A stretch of 43,042 nucleotides of DNA from contig NZ_AKKF01000124.1 in NCBI RefSeq assembly GCF_000281955.1, positions 1 to 43,042 of the forward strand, read 5' to 3'. Of the stretch, positions 9,932-19,080 are shown piece after piece; positions within the stretch are counted from its first letter, which is position 1, and every line of letters begins with the position of its first letter. The position numbers and the translations under genes are program-made. This stretch comes from Caulobacter sp. AP07. Lineage in GTDB: Bacteria > Pseudomonadota > Alphaproteobacteria > Caulobacterales > Caulobacteraceae. The notes under the pieces were generated by a model that worked only from the letters and a program-made list of their open reading frames with translations, was not told the origin of the DNA and did not search any database.

Positions 9932-10588
9932 ATGGATGACGACGCCTTCACGGTCGATGATCTCATCGCCTGCTACGAGCGCGGCGTGTTTCCCATGGCC
10001 GACGCGCGCCATGACGAGAGCATCTTCCTGATCGATCCCGAGCGCCGGGGCGTGCTGCCGCTGGACGGCGTGCACGTCCCGCGCCGGCTGGCCCGCACGG
10101 TCCGCGCCGAGCCCTTCGAGGTCCGCATCGACAGCGCCTTCGACGCCGTCGTCGAGGCCTGCGCCGCCGCCCGTCCCGGCCGGCTGGAAACCTGGATCAA
10201 CAGCCCGATCCAACGGCTCTACGGCCAGTTGTTCGCGCGCGGCCTGGCTCACAGCGTCGAGTGCTGGGACGGCGAGGAACTGGTCGGCGGCCTCTACGGC
10301 GTGGCGTTCGGCGCGGCGTTCTTCGGCGAGAGCATGTTCTCGACCCGGCGCGACGCCAGCAAGGTGGCGCTGGTCCACCTGGCCGGCCGACTGGTGGTCG
10401 GCGACTATCGCCTGCTGGACACCCAGTTCATCACCGAGCACCTGGAACAGTTCGGGACCACCGAGATCACCCGGGCCGACTATCGCCGCCGCCTGGGTCG
10501 GGCCTGGACGGGCCAGGCCGACTTCTACCGGCTGGCGGCCGGCGCCGCCGGGGCCGAGGTCTTGCAGGCGATCAGCCAGGCGTCATAG
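9932..10588 (+). CDS. aat: Leucyl/phenylalanyl-tRNA--protein transferase
   Basis: Aat moves Leu or Phe from aminoacyl-tRNA onto proteins with N-terminal Lys/Arg, marking them for ClpS/ClpAP degradation (bacterial N-end rule). Visible family features are [14 protein letters not shown] near the N-terminus, [11 protein letters not shown], the core [18 protein letters not shown], and [15 protein letters not shown]. The start at 9932 gives 218 residues; the ATG at 9875 lies in a repeat and would add a tail unlike the family, though a GGAGGA is placed somewhat far (13 bases) from 9932. The 3' end overlaps the convergent DUF2155 gene by 64 bases. Confidence 0.93.
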   Translation: MDDDAFTVDDLIACYERGVFPMADARHDESIFLIDPERRGVLPLDGVHVPRRLARTVRAEPFEVRIDSAFDAVVEACAAARPGRLETWINSPIQRLYGQLFARGLAHSVECWDGEELVGGLYGVAFGAAFFGESMFSTRRDASKVALVHLAGRLVVGDYRLLDTQFITEHLEQFGTTEITRADYRRRLGRAWTGQADFYRLAAGAAGAEVLQAISQAS

Positions 10589-11193
10589 ACCGGGTGCTGC
10601 AGCGGGTTGAGGCCCGGCGCATTGGCGTACATCCAGCCCTTGTAGATCTGGCGTCCGGGCGGGGCCACGCGGCCCGGCAGGGCCTTGGGCTGGGTGTCGA
10701 CGGTGACATAGGCCACGGAGTCCGGGGCGTCCTCGTCGGGCGCGGTCGTCTCGCAGGCTCGCACCGTGAAGACCAGGGTCTTGTAGCGGATGGGCTGGCC
10801 GACCGGGGCCTCGAATTTCATGGTCTCGGTCGTCACCTTGTCCAGCGCCTGGATGATGGCCACCGACGAGCGGGCGCGCTTGACCGGTTCGGCCGGCTTG
10901 GCGGGCGGGGTCGCGGCGGGCTTGGCGGCCGGCTGGGCTGGCGTCGGAGCCGTGGGCGCGGAGGCCGCCGTGGTCGGGGCGGGAGTCGGCTGGGCGGTCG
11001 TCGGAGCCGCCTGAGGCCCCGGAACCGGCCGCGACTGAGCCGGCACGACGATCGGCGCGGGCTGGGCCGCCGGTGGCGTCTGCGCGGCCGGCGGCTGTTG
11101 CGGCGCGTTCTGCAGCGCCCAGGCGCCGCCGCCGGCCAGCGAAACCGCCAGGGCCAGCGTGGCGACGCCCGTCAATGACCGCCGAATGGTCAT
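10525..11193 (-). CDS. DUF2155 family exported protein
   Basis: A 222-residue protein with an N-terminal signal segment (residues about 8-27), a long Pro/Ala/Thr-rich spacer (about 28-105), and a C-terminal conserved domain with [35 protein letters not shown] and [28 protein letters not shown]. That domain is the DUF2155 signature, of unknown function. Two conserved Cys (in RACET and LIACK) may form a disulfide. Its ATG follows the NDUFA12-like stop after one base, so it is translationally coupled to a complex I subunit. Family genes of this kind commonly sit next to NDUFA12 in alphaproteobacteria, as I recall. The 3' end runs 64 bases into aat. Confidence 0.9.
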   Translation of the reverse strand: MTIRRSLTGVATLALAVSLAGGGAWALQNAPQQPPAAQTPPAAQPAPIVVPAQSRPVPGPQAAPTTAQPTPAPTTAASAPTAPTPAQPAAKPAATPPAKPAEPVKRARSSVAIIQALDKVTTETMKFEAPVGQPIRYKTLVFTVRACETTAPDEDAPDSVAYVTVDTQPKALPGRVAPPGRQIYKGWMYANAPGLNPLQHPVYDAWLIACKTSAPAAPAASR

Positions 11194-11194
11194 C

Positions 11195-11590
11195 CTATTC
11201 CGGCGACCAGGGCTTGTAGTCGCTGGTGGCGGCCGAGCGCTGGCCGCCGCGGGTCAGCGAGCCCTTGGGACGCCAGGCGTGGATCGTGCCGGTCAGATTG
11301 GGATGGTGGTCCTTTTCCCAGGCGCGGCGCATCAGCGGCGCCGTGGTCGGCGGCTCGTCGAACGTATAGTGCAGCCAGCCGCTCCACTCGGGCGGCACCT
11401 TGGAGGCCTCGGCGTAGCCGTCGTAGATCACCCAGCGGCGCTTGCGCGCGTCGTAGCTGTCGCGGTTGTCGCGCGCCTCGAAATAGCGGTTGCCGTAGTC
11501 GTCCTGGCCCACGAACACGCCGCGACGGCTAATATGGAAACGCTGACCGATGGTCGCACCGTTCCACCACGTGAAGATCGCTTTCAGCAC
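11195..11590 (-). CDS. NDUFA12-like subunit of NADH:ubiquinone oxidoreductase (17.2 kDa family)
   Basis: An accessory subunit of respiratory complex I, homologous to mitochondrial NDUFA12/B17.2, which alphaproteobacteria share with mitochondria. Visible signature: LKAIFTWWNGATIG at the start, DDYGNRYFE, RRWVIYDGYAEASKVPPEWSGWLH, PPTTAPL and a C-terminal KPWSPE. I place the start at the GTG at 11590, which yields the family-typical beginning MLKAIFTWWNG (131 residues). A TTG at 11605 would add five residues. Neither has a strong Shine-Dalgarno site. DUF2155 follows one base after its stop. Confidence 0.92.
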   Translation of the reverse strand: MLKAIFTWWNGATIGQRFHISRRGVFVGQDDYGNRYFEARDNRDSYDARKRRWVIYDGYAEASKVPPEWSGWLHYTFDEPPTTAPLMRRAWEKDHHPNLTGTIHAWRPKGSLTRGGQRSAATSDYKPWSPE

Positions 11591-11717
11591 CGCGTCAGCA
11601 CCCAATCTCGTAAAGGCCCATTTCTGGGAAGGTTCGCGCAGCGCGGGAGGCGTTGCGAAGCGGCCAGACTATAGGTCGGCGGCCCGCCAGCGTCCAGCTT
11701 CGGGCGATGGCTCGAGC

Positions 11718-11765
11718 CTTCAACATCTTGTGGATCAAGGGCCCAACGCACCCCACATCTATTGA
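11718..11765 (+). promoter_or_regulatory. Pair of NrdR-like boxes upstream of the RNR homologue
   Basis: Box 1 is CTTCAACATCTTGTGG (11718-11733) and box 2 is ACCCCACATCTATTGA (11750-11765). Against the published 16-bp NrdR consensus acaCwAtATaTwGtgt, box 1 matches all eight strongly conserved positions, and box 2 matches six of eight. Their centres are 32 bp apart, about three helical turns, which is the paired spacing described for NrdR sites. The consensus is from memory, and the assignment is inference. Box 2 overlaps the candidate -35 of the next feature. Confidence 0.55.
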
Positions 11766-11790
11766 AGGGGGCTGTGGAGCGATCTAGGAT
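11762..11790 (+). promoter_or_regulatory. Candidate promoter of the RNR homologue
   Basis: TTGAAG (11762-11767) and TAGGAT (11785-11790) are separated by 17 bases and lie about 35 bases before the ATG at 11825. The -35 overlaps the end of NrdR-like box 2, a placement that would suit repression. Confidence 0.45.
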
Positions 11791-11824
11791 AGCCAATTCT
11801 TGGCGCTCAGACGCGGAATCGCCC

Positions 11825-14581
11825 ATGCGCATTCAGTCCCGACATCCCGGTCCCGCTCCCAAGGTGGAACCGCGCGCCCTGGAACGCTGCGATCAAGTGA
11901 TCGAGGTCCTGGCTCCCGAGGACTGGACCGACGCCCGGGTCGAGGCCTGGCTGGATTGGGCTCAGGAGCCGTTCGACGCCGACCTGCCGCTGGGCGGGGC
12001 CCCCGCCCTCTACGCCGGCCGCCTGGCCCGCGCCGGCCTGGCCGAGGGCCTGTTCGGCGACGCCGCCGACGCGGACGCCTTCCGCGACGCCCTGCTGGGC
12101 ACCATGCTGACCGGCGTCGCCTCGCCCGCCGGCCCGCAGACCGCTCCGATGCACCTGCCGGACGTCGGCGAGATCGAGTTCAAGCGCGTCGCCGAGGGGC
12201 ACCTGGCCCGCTGGCGCTCGGCCCAGCTGGCCGCGAAGGCCGCCGCGCGCCTCGACGCCGCCCTGGCCCAGGTCGGCGACGCCGTCGCCCGCTGCCACGG
12301 CGACGCCAAGGCCTGCTCCGACCCGCGCAAGAACAGCGCCCTGGGCCGCGCCGCCCGCCGGGCCCGCGAACTGGGCGCCGACGACCGCATGATCCTCGAC
12401 GCGATCGTCCTGGCCGGCGCGCCGCGCACCGCCCTGATCGACCCGGAGGCGCAAGGCCCCGTCCCGCTGGTCGCCTCGGCCTCGCGCCAGGGCGTCGCGG
12501 CCGTCGACGAGGCGACCAGCTTCGCCGCCCAGGTCGGCTGGGAGACCAGCGCCCTGACCCTGGCGATGTCGCCGGAAGACGCCGAGGCCCTGACCCGGGG
12601 CGCGGCCGTCCGCGCCGCCATCGACGTCACCGCCTTTCAGCACGAGGGGGCCTTCGACTTCGAAGGCTTCAACCAGACCGTCGGCCTGTGGGCCACGGCC
12701 CTGGAGATCGAGCGCGGCGAGCGCCCGGCGCAGATCGGCCTGGCCGGCGTCGGCGACTGGCTGCTGGCCCAAGGCCTGTCGCTGGCCAGCGACGCCGGCC
12801 GCGACGCCGCCGCCGCCCTTTGGGCCCTGGCCGTCGGCGCGGCCCTGTCGGCCAGCGCCGAGGCCGCCGCCGTGCTCGGCGTCGACCCGATCTTCGCCCA
12901 GGAACGCCAGGTCCTGCTGCGCGGCCTGGCCGAGCGCCGGGTGCGCGCCGCCGCCCTGCGCTCGCCCCTGGCCGCCGAGGCCGCCGCCGCCCTGGCCGTG
13001 GCCCATGGCCTGGCCCGCAAGCACGGCCTGCGCTCGGCCCGCCTGGTCGCCGCCTTCGCCGACGCCGAGACCGCTCTGCGCCTCGGCGGGAAGCCCCTGG
13101 GCCACGCCGCCGCCGCGTCGCCGGTCTCGACCGCCCAGACCGCCGACGGCCTGCTGATCCCGACCTTCAGCGCCGCCGCCCACGTCTGCCTGACCCAGGC
13201 CGGGTCCGATTTCGACGCCGCCCGTCGCCACGCCATGGGCCATGGCAGCCTGGCCGAGGCCCCGGCCATCGACCACATGGTCCTGCAGGCCCGCGGCTTC
13301 ACCGCCCACGAGATCGAGCAGGCCGAAGACGCCCTGCGCCATGCCGACGGCCTGCGCGCCGCCTTCGCCCCGGCGGTGATCGGCGCGGGCTTCCTCAGCG
13401 ACGTGCTCGGCGCCCCGGCCGAGGCCCTGGCTGACCCGAACTTCGACACCCTGGCCTTCGCCGGCTTCTCTGAGGTCGAGATCGACGCGGCCGAGCGCCA
13501 TGCCCTGGGCGCGCGCCGGCTGTCGGACTGCGAGGCCCTGGACAACGACATCCGCGCCCTGTTCGCCACCGTCGAAGCGCCGGTGCTGGCCGACCGCCTG
13601 GCGATGATCGAGGCGGTCGAGACCTTCACCTGCCTGGCCACCGCGGCCGTGCTGGACCTGCCGTTCGACGCCCGCCCCGCCGACGCCGCCCGGCTGCAGG
13701 CCGCCGCCGCCCGGGCCGGGGTCCGCGCCCTGCGCCTGAACCGCGTCGCGCCGCCGGCCGGCTTTGTGCTGTCGCTGCCCGAGGCCGAGGTCGAGGCGCC
13801 CAAGCCGGCCCGCGCCCTTGAGCCTGTCGCCGCCGAGGCCAAGCCCGCCCCACCCAAGGAGCGGATCGTCGAGCGCGTGGTCGAGCGGGTCGTGGAGCGC
13901 GGCGGCCGCGCCCGCCGCAAGCTGCCCGACCGCCGCAAGGGCTATATCCAGAAGGCGGCCGTGGGCGGCCACAAGGTCTATCTGCACACCGGCGAATACG
14001 AGGACGGCGAGGTCGGCGAGATCTTCATCGACATGCACAAGGAGGGCGCCGCCTTCCGCAGCCTGATGAACAATTTCGCCATCGCCATCTCGATCGGCCT
14101 GCAATACGGCGTGCCGCTGGACGAGTTCGTCGACGCCTATGTCTTCACGAAATTCGAGCCGGCCGGACCGGTGACGGGCAACGACTCGATCCGTTCGGCC
14201 ACCTCGATCCTCGACTACATCTTCCGCGAGCTGGGGGTGTCGTACCTGGGTCGCGACGACCTGGCCAACGCCGACCCCGGCGAGTTCAACGCCGACGGCC
14301 TGGGCCGGGGCGAAGGCGCCCCGGACAGCGAGGACGAGGCCGAGCCCCTGCCCGCCAGCAAGTTCATCTCCAAGGGCTTCTCGCGCGGCGCGGCGCCCGA
14401 CAACCTGGTGTTCCTGCCGTTCGGCGGTCGCCGGGCCGAGGAGGCGCCCCCGCCCAGCGCGTCCGGCGACGTCTGCCCGGCCTGCGGCGACATGGCGCTG
14501 CGCCGCATGGGCGGCCTGGTGACCTGCGACAGCTGCGGAACCCAGGCGACCGGCCGTAGCGAAGGCGACGGCGCCAGCTAG
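11825..14581 (+). CDS. Shortened, degenerate class II (B12-dependent) ribonucleotide reductase homologue with TSCPD domain
   Basis: The 918-residue protein aligns by eye with the roughly 1200-residue alphaproteobacterial NrdJ. Matching blocks are [17 protein letters not shown] (157-173), [20 protein letters not shown] (277-296), [14 protein letters not shown] (471-484), [22 protein letters not shown] (536-557), and the strongly conserved C-terminal TSCPD part (701-820) with PDRRKGY and [23 protein letters not shown]. It ends in a zinc-type CPAC/CDSC motif (884-904). Missing are the N-terminal radical/substrate region of about 280 residues, the NPCSE-type catalytic Cys segment, and the APTGTIG loop, where 408-418 reads [11 protein letters not shown] instead. 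I infer a non-catalytic paralogue, possibly a partner or regulator of a true reductase elsewhere. The gene is intact and upstream sites resemble NrdR boxes. The ATG at 11825 was chosen over a TTG at 11762. Confidence 0.8.
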   Translation: MRIQSRHPGPAPKVEPRALERCDQVIEVLAPEDWTDARVEAWLDWAQEPFDADLPLGGAPALYAGRLARAGLAEGLFGDAADADAFRDALLGTMLTGVASPAGPQTAPMHLPDVGEIEFKRVAEGHLARWRSAQLAAKAAARLDAALAQVGDAVARCHGDAKACSDPRKNSALGRAARRARELGADDRMILDAIVLAGAPRTALIDPEAQGPVPLVASASRQGVAAVDEATSFAAQVGWETSALTLAMSPEDAEALTRGAAVRAAIDVTAFQHEGAFDFEGFNQTVGLWATALEIERGERPAQIGLAGVGDWLLAQGLSLASDAGRDAAAALWALAVGAALSASAEAAAVLGVDPIFAQERQVLLRGLAERRVRAAALRSPLAAEAAAALAVAHGLARKHGLRSARLVAAFADAETALRLGGKPLGHAAAASPVSTAQTADGLLIPTFSAAAHVCLTQAGSDFDAARRHAMGHGSLAEAPAIDHMVLQARGFTAHEIEQAEDALRHADGLRAAFAPAVIGAGFLSDVLGAPAEALADPNFDTLAFAGFSEVEIDAAERHALGARRLSDCEALDNDIRALFATVEAPVLADRLAMIEAVETFTCLATAAVLDLPFDARPADAARLQAAAARAGVRALRLNRVAPPAGFVLSLPEAEVEAPKPARALEPVAAEAKPAPPKERIVERVVERVVERGGRARRKLPDRRKGYIQKAAVGGHKVYLHTGEYEDGEVGEIFIDMHKEGAAFRSLMNNFAIAISIGLQYGVPLDEFVDAYVFTKFEPAGPVTGNDSIRSATSILDYIFRELGVSYLGRDDLANADPGEFNADGLGRGEGAPDSEDEAEPLPASKFISKGFSRGAAPDNLVFLPFGGRRAEEAPPPSASGDVCPACGDMALRRMGGLVTCDSCGTQATGRSEGDGAS

Positions 14582-14651
14582 GCCGTTTCCTTGGCCTTAA
14601 GCTTGCGAGGCCATGCTTGATCGCCGTTCCCGCCGAAAGACGCGTGCCAGA

Positions 14652-15152
14652 ATGAAACCCGCCCAGCTGATCGCCCCGCTCTTCCTCGCCGCGCTGATGG
14701 CCGCGGCCGCTCCGGCCATGGCCCAGAACGCCGGCCAGATCGCCAATGTCCGGGCCGGCGCCAGCTGTCCGCGCTGCAACCTGTTCCAGGCCGACCTGTC
14801 GGGCCTGGCGCTGAAGGGCAAGAACTTGGCCGGGGCCCGCCTGCGCCAGGCCGACCTCAGCCTGGCCGAAATGAACCGCACCAGCTTCGCCGGCGGCGAC
14901 CTGCGCGACGTCAATTTCTACGGTGGCGTGTTCGGCGGCGCCAACTTCGCCGGGGCCAACCTGACCAACGCCAGCTTCGTCGGCGCCTATCTGGAAGGGG
15001 CCGGTTTCCGGGGCGCCACCCTCACCGGGGTCAACCTGTCGGGGGCCGAAATGGACCGCGCCACCGGCCTGACCCAGGCCCAGCTGAACAGCGCTTGCGG
15101 TGACGGCTCCACTCAACTTCCGCGCGGCCTGTCGGTGCGCCCCTGTCGTTAA
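14652..15152 (+). CDS. Secreted pentapeptide-repeat protein 1
   Basis: A 166-residue exported protein. Residues 1-25 form a signal peptide ending in PAMAQ. After a short segment with Cys pair SCPRC come about 14 pentapeptide repeats of the A(D/N)LxG type (for example FQADLSGLALKGKNLAGARL), which build a right-handed quadrilateral beta helix. It closes with LTQAQLNSACGDGSTQLP and GLSVRPC. The next gene has the same architecture with the same Cys pattern. The start at 14652 gives a clean signal peptide; an ATG at 14613 would add a basic tail. Function is unknown; secreted pentapeptide proteins are not the gyrase-protecting type, which are cytosolic. Confidence 0.88.
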   Translation: MKPAQLIAPLFLAALMAAAAPAMAQNAGQIANVRAGASCPRCNLFQADLSGLALKGKNLAGARLRQADLSLAEMNRTSFAGGDLRDVNFYGGVFGGANFAGANLTNASFVGAYLEGAGFRGATLTGVNLSGAEMDRATGLTQAQLNSACGDGSTQLPRGLSVRPCR

Positions 15153-15250
15153 ACTTCCGTCATTACCGCGATTTAAGTGGCGCCCAGCGCCTCGTGGCCC
15201 CAAATCGTAACTCAAGCGGTCGCTTATTCTCGACCGGCCTGGAGGTCTCG

Positions 15251-16192
15251 ATGTCCCGATTGGGGATGACTATCGCAGCCCTGACTCTCGCCCTGTCGGC
15301 CCTTGGCCAACAGGCCTATGCGGGGGTCGAGGACAAGGACGTGCCGCGGATGATTTCGCTCGGCGGAACCTGCGTGAATTGCGAGCTGTCCGGCCGCAAG
15401 CTGACCGGCGCCCGTTTCACCGGCGCCAACTATGCCAAGGCCAACCTGATGGGCGCCGACCTGCGCGGGGCCAGCTTCTTCGGTTCGAACTTCACCGGTG
15501 CCGACCTGTCGCGGGCCGACCTGCGCGGCGCCGAGATGCGCGGCGCCAACTTCGTGGGCGCCATCTTCACCGACGCCAAGCTGTCGGGCATCGAGAGCAG
15601 CGGCGCCAACTTCCAGGGCGCCGACCTGGCTCGGGTGGACCTGTCGTCGTCCGAATTGCACGGCGCCAACTTCATCGGCGCCAACCTCGAAAAGGCCAAC
15701 CTGTCCAGCAGCGAGCTGGTCGGCGCCAATCTGCAGGGCGTCAACGCCCGCTACGCCAGCTTCCAGTCGGCCGAGCTGAACGCCAGCAACATGATCGGCG
15801 GCAATTTCGAGCGAGCCAACTTCCGCAACGCCGAGTTCCCCGGCTCCACCCTGCGCGGCGCGATCTTCGGCGGGGCCGACTTCCACGGCGCCGACCTTTC
15901 CGGCGCCAATCTGGGCGGCGCCGACCTGTCGGGCGCCCGGGGCCTGGACCAGGACCAGCTGGACGAGACCTGCGGCGACGGCGGCACCCGCCTGCCGCCC
16001 GGCCTGACCGTCCGCAACTGCTCGGGCGACCGCTCGCGCATCCGGGTCAGCGCCGACTTCCAGCGCGCCCAGGCCGAGGCCGCCCGGGCCCAGGTCGAGG
16101 CTCACCGCGCCCAGATCGAAGCTGCGGCCCGGATCGCCGCCGTTCCCAAGCCGCCCAAGCCCCCCAAGCCGCCGGCCCCGCCGAGATACTGA
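15251..16192 (+). CDS. Secreted pentapeptide-repeat protein 2
   Basis: A 313-residue exported protein with a signal peptide (residues 1-23, ending QQAYA), a Cys pair in GTCVNCELSG, and about 38 pentapeptide repeats (roughly residues 43-240) such as ANLMGADLRGASFFGSNF. A closing module LDQDQLDETCGDGGTRLPPG with VRNC nearly repeats the end of the preceding gene product, so the two are likely duplicates. Beyond it lies an Arg/Ala/Gln-rich helix (about 265-295) and a KPPKPPKPPAPP tail, absent from protein 1. GGAGG ends 6 bases before the ATG at 15251. An intrinsic terminator follows the gene. The function is not known to me. Confidence 0.9.
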   Translation: MSRLGMTIAALTLALSALGQQAYAGVEDKDVPRMISLGGTCVNCELSGRKLTGARFTGANYAKANLMGADLRGASFFGSNFTGADLSRADLRGAEMRGANFVGAIFTDAKLSGIESSGANFQGADLARVDLSSSELHGANFIGANLEKANLSSSELVGANLQGVNARYASFQSAELNASNMIGGNFERANFRNAEFPGSTLRGAIFGGADFHGADLSGANLGGADLSGARGLDQDQLDETCGDGGTRLPPGLTVRNCSGDRSRIRVSADFQRAQAEAARAQVEAHRAQIEAAARIAAVPKPPKPPKPPAPPRY

Positions 16193-16214
16193 GCGCGGCC
16201 AGCTCCTGAAAAGA

Positions 16215-16248
16215 AGCCCTCCGATCCATCGGGACCGGAGGGCTTTTT
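16215..16248 (+). terminator. Intrinsic terminator, probably bidirectional
   Basis: AGCCCTCCG (16215-16223) pairs with CGGAGGGCT (16236-16244), followed by TTTT. On the other strand the hairpin is followed by CTTTTC, so it can also end aspS transcripts coming from the right. It sits between convergent genes. Confidence 0.9.
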
Positions 16249-16274
16249 CGTATCCGCCTTAGACCTCGATCGCC

Positions 16275-18071
16275 CTAGATCTTGATGGGGGGCGCCGAGC
16301 GGATGTGCAGTTCCTTGTACTGCCGCTCCTGGGCCTCGGCCGGGGCGTTCATCAGCAGGTCCTGGCCCTGCTGGTTCAGCGGGAAGGCGATGACTTCGCG
16401 GATCGCGACCTGCTCGGCCAGCAGCATGACGATGCGGTCGATGCCGGGGGCGAGACCACCATGCGGCGGGGCCCCATAGCGGAAGGCGTTGAGCATGCCG
16501 CCGAACTGCTCCTCGACCACCTCGGCGCCGTAGCCGGCGGTCTCGAAGGCCTTGAGCATGATCTCCGGCTTGTGGTTCCGGATCGCGCCCGAGCACAGCT
16601 CGTAGCCGTTGCAGACGATGTCGTACTGATAGGCCAGGATCGACAGCGGGTCCTCGTTCTCCAGGGCCGCCATCTCGCCCTGCGGCATCGAGAACGGGTT
16701 GTGCGAGAAGTCGACCTTCTTCTCGTCCTCGTTCCACTCGAACATCGGGAAGTCGACGATCCAGCAGAAGCGGAACTGGTCCTCGTCGACCAGCTTCAGC
16801 TCGGTCCCGACCCGAGTGCGGGCCAGGCCGGCGAACTTGGCGAACACCGCCGGGTCGCCGGCCACGAAGAAGGCGGCGTCGCCGGTCTTCAGGCCCAGCT
16901 GGGCGGCGATGGCGGCGGCCTTCTCGTCGCCGATGTTCTTGGCGATCGGCCCGGCCGCGCCCTCTTCATTGCCGTGCTCGTCGGCGGCGCGCCAGAAGAT
17001 GTAGCCCAGGCCCGCCGCGCCCTCGCCCTGCGCCCAGCTGTTCATGCGGTCACAGAAGGCGCGGTTGCCGCCGGTCGGGGCCGGGATGGCCCAGATGGCG
17101 TTCTTGGGGTCGGCCGCCAGGATCTTGGCGAACAGGCCAAAACCGCCCTCGCGGAAGTGTTCCGAGACGTCCTGCATCTCGATCGGGTTGCGCAGGTCGG
17201 GCTTGTCGCTGCCGTACTTGGCGATCGATTCCTTGTAGGGGATACGCTGGAACGGATAGGCCGAGACCCGCTTGCCGTTCGCGAACTCCTCGAACACCCC
17301 GTGCATCACCGGCTCGATGGCGGCGAACACGTCTTCCTGGGTGACGAAGCTCATCTCGACGTCGAGCTGGTAGAATTCCAGCGACCGGTCGGCGCGCAGG
17401 TCCTCGTCGCGGAAGCACGGAGCGATCTGGAAATAGCGGTCGAAGCCCGAGACCATCAGCAGCTGCTTGAACTGCTGCGGGGCCTGCGGCAGCGCGTAGA
17501 ACTTGCCCGGATGCAGACGCGACGGCACCAGGAAGTCGCGCGCGCCTTCCGGCGAGCTGGCGGTCAGGATCGGGGTCTGGAACTCGTTGAAGCCTTGCGC
17601 GAACATCCGGCTGCGGATCGACTGGATGACCTTGCTGCGCAGGACGATGTTCCTGTGCAGGGTCTCGCGGCGCAGATCCAGATAGCGGTGTTTGAGGCGG
17701 ATTTCTTCCGGGTAGTCCGGCTCGCCGAACACCGGCAGCGGCAGTTCGGCGGCCTCGCTCAGCACCTCGACGGCGGCGACGCGGATCTCGACCTCGCCGG
17801 TCGGCAGGTTGGGGTTCACGGCGGCGGCGTCGCGGGCCACCACCTCGCCGTCGATGCGGATCACGCTCTCGGCGCGCAGGCGCTCGACGATGGCGAAGCC
17901 CGGGGTCTCGGGGTGCAGGACCAGCTGGGTCAGGCCGTAATGGTCGCGCAGGTCGACGAAGACCAGGCCGCCGTGGTCGCGCTTGCGGTGGATCCAGCCC
18001 GACAGGCGGACGCTGGCGCCGGTGTCGGCGGCCCGCAGGGCGCCGCAGGTATGGGTGCGATAGGCGTGCAT
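16275..18071 (-). CDS. aspS: Aspartate--tRNA ligase (probably non-discriminating Asp/Asn type)
   Basis: It charges tRNA-Asp, and in many alphaproteobacteria tRNA-Asn too, which is then amidated by GatCAB. The 598 residues show the N-terminal OB-fold ([27 protein letters not shown]), motif 2 around [23 protein letters not shown], the bacterial GAD insertion domain (middle third), and motif 3 ([13 protein letters not shown]). I chose [12 protein letters not shown] at 18071 as the start because this is how the family usually begins. An ATG three codons upstream (18080) is equally possible, and neither has a clear Shine-Dalgarno site. Confidence 0.96.
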   Translation of the reverse strand: MHAYRTHTCGALRAADTGASVRLSGWIHRKRDHGGLVFVDLRDHYGLTQLVLHPETPGFAIVERLRAESVIRIDGEVVARDAAAVNPNLPTGEVEIRVAAVEVLSEAAELPLPVFGEPDYPEEIRLKHRYLDLRRETLHRNIVLRSKVIQSIRSRMFAQGFNEFQTPILTASSPEGARDFLVPSRLHPGKFYALPQAPQQFKQLLMVSGFDRYFQIAPCFRDEDLRADRSLEFYQLDVEMSFVTQEDVFAAIEPVMHGVFEEFANGKRVSAYPFQRIPYKESIAKYGSDKPDLRNPIEMQDVSEHFREGGFGLFAKILAADPKNAIWAIPAPTGGNRAFCDRMNSWAQGEGAAGLGYIFWRAADEHGNEEGAAGPIAKNIGDEKAAAIAAQLGLKTGDAAFFVAGDPAVFAKFAGLARTRVGTELKLVDEDQFRFCWIVDFPMFEWNEDEKKVDFSHNPFSMPQGEMAALENEDPLSILAYQYDIVCNGYELCSGAIRNHKPEIMLKAFETAGYGAEVVEEQFGGMLNAFRYGAPPHGGLAPGIDRIVMLLAEQVAIREVIAFPLNQQGQDLLMNAPAEAQERQYKELHIRSAPPIKI

Positions 18072-18180
18072 CGAGGTCATGAAAAGGTCTTTGAAAGGCT
18101 TCGAAACGCGGTGATTTGCAAGGCGCGGAAAGGCGCATGGGGGGGCGTGGATGTCAAGGATTCTGGGGCGGCGCGCGGCC

Positions 18181-18246
18181 GGGGACATGCTCTCACGGCA
18201 AGGCCTCGAAGACCTGCCCAGGCGGCGGGGGTGAGTGCGTGTCCCC
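18181..18246 (+). repeat. 66-bp palindromic element, family D, copy 1
   Basis: It begins with GGGGACATGCTCTCAC and ends with GTGAGTGCGTGTCCCC, imperfect complements of each other. The interior is GC-rich. Copy 2 at 18309-18374 has the same length and lies in inverted orientation, so the right end of copy 1 is complementary to the left end of copy 2, and likewise for the outer ends. The 62 bases between them hold nothing that I recognise. Confidence 0.75.
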
Positions 18247-18308
18247 ATCGGCGTCCACGGCGCTTCCAAGCTTTCCCGCTCCAAGGAGCCAAGCGCAGCG
18301 GATGAATT

Positions 18309-18374
18309 GGGGACACGCACTCACGGCAGGCTCTCTGCAATCCGACCCACGCCGTGGCGTGAGAGCATGTCCCC
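18309..18374 (-). repeat. 66-bp palindromic element, family D, copy 2 (inverted)
   Basis: It begins with GGGGACACGCACTCAC and ends with GTGAGAGCATGTCCCC. These ends are exact complements of the right and left ends of copy 1 respectively, while the interiors differ. Its right end stops 5 bases before the EcsC-family gene end. Confidence 0.75.
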
Positions 18375-18378
18375 GGCC

Positions 18379-19080
18379 TCACGCCGCCGCCCACCGCATC
18401 CGGTAGGCCATCATCGCCGTCTCCCCCAGGTGGGCCGTCAGCCGCCAGTTGACCACGGCCCCGACCGGCGCGCCGACCACGGGCAGCAGCTGGGCCAGCT
18501 TGGCCAGGTCGATGTGGTCGCGGTACTGCTGCTGGAACGCCCGCCAGTCGAAATCGGCCAGGTCGGTGGGGTGCGGGCGCGTGTCCCAGTCGTCCATGGC
18601 CGCCAGCACCCGGACCCGGTGTTCGACGTCGGAAAAGGCCAGCTCGAAGATGTGCAGGATATAGAGCCGCTCGCTCAGCACGCTGCCGTCATGGCCGTAG
18701 AGGGCGGCGATCTCGAACAAGAGCTTGAGTTTGAAGCTCATCAGCAGCGGAAAATCGGCCGCCGCCAGCAGGAAGCCCCCGGCCCCGGCCACCCCGCCCT
18801 CGGCCCCGGCGGCCTTCTTCCAGCCGTCGATGGCGGCGCGGACCTTGGCCTCGCGGTCCTCCAGGCTGGCGTTGTGGAGCGGCGAGGCGGTGGCGAAGTC
18901 GGCCCCGGTCAGGATCGCCCGCGTCATCCCCTGCATGGCGGCGGTGACGGCGGCGTGGACCTTCTCGGGAATGATCCGGTTGATCCGTCGCTGCACGGCC
19001 CGGGACGCCGCGCCGAGCGGGCCGGCGGGACGCGTGATGCGGGCGCGCCAGGCGGCGAGGTCGGAGGCTATCTCGTTCAT
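18379..19080 (-). CDS. EcsC family protein
   Basis: A 233-residue protein of the EcsC family, named after a Bacillus ABC-transporter-associated gene whose biochemical role is still unclear. Recognisable features are the Ala/Gly-rich amphipathic segment GGVAGAGGFLLAAADFPLLMSFKLKLLFEIAALYGHD (given here only as the region at about residues 95-130), a central helical part, and a C-terminal LLPVVGAPVGAVVNW membrane-associating segment (about 200-215). It is probably membrane-attached. It is transcribed away from the AT-rich orphan gene, with 193 bases between their starts. No regulatory site is evident there. Confidence 0.82.
   Translation of the reverse strand: MNEIASDLAAWRARITRPAGPLGAASRAVQRRINRIIPEKVHAAVTAAMQGMTRAILTGADFATASPLHNASLEDREAKVRAAIDGWKKAAGAEGGVAGAGGFLLAAADFPLLMSFKLKLLFEIAALYGHDGSVLSERLYILHIFELAFSDVEHRVRVLAAMDDWDTRPHPTDLADFDWRAFQQQYRDHIDLAKLAQLLPVVGAPVGAVVNWRLTAHLGETAMMAYRMRWAAA

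Noticed and set aside
16305-18305. Long plus-strand frame across aspS
   Set aside because: The minus strand encodes a complete aspartyl-tRNA synthetase; the plus frame is a shadow.
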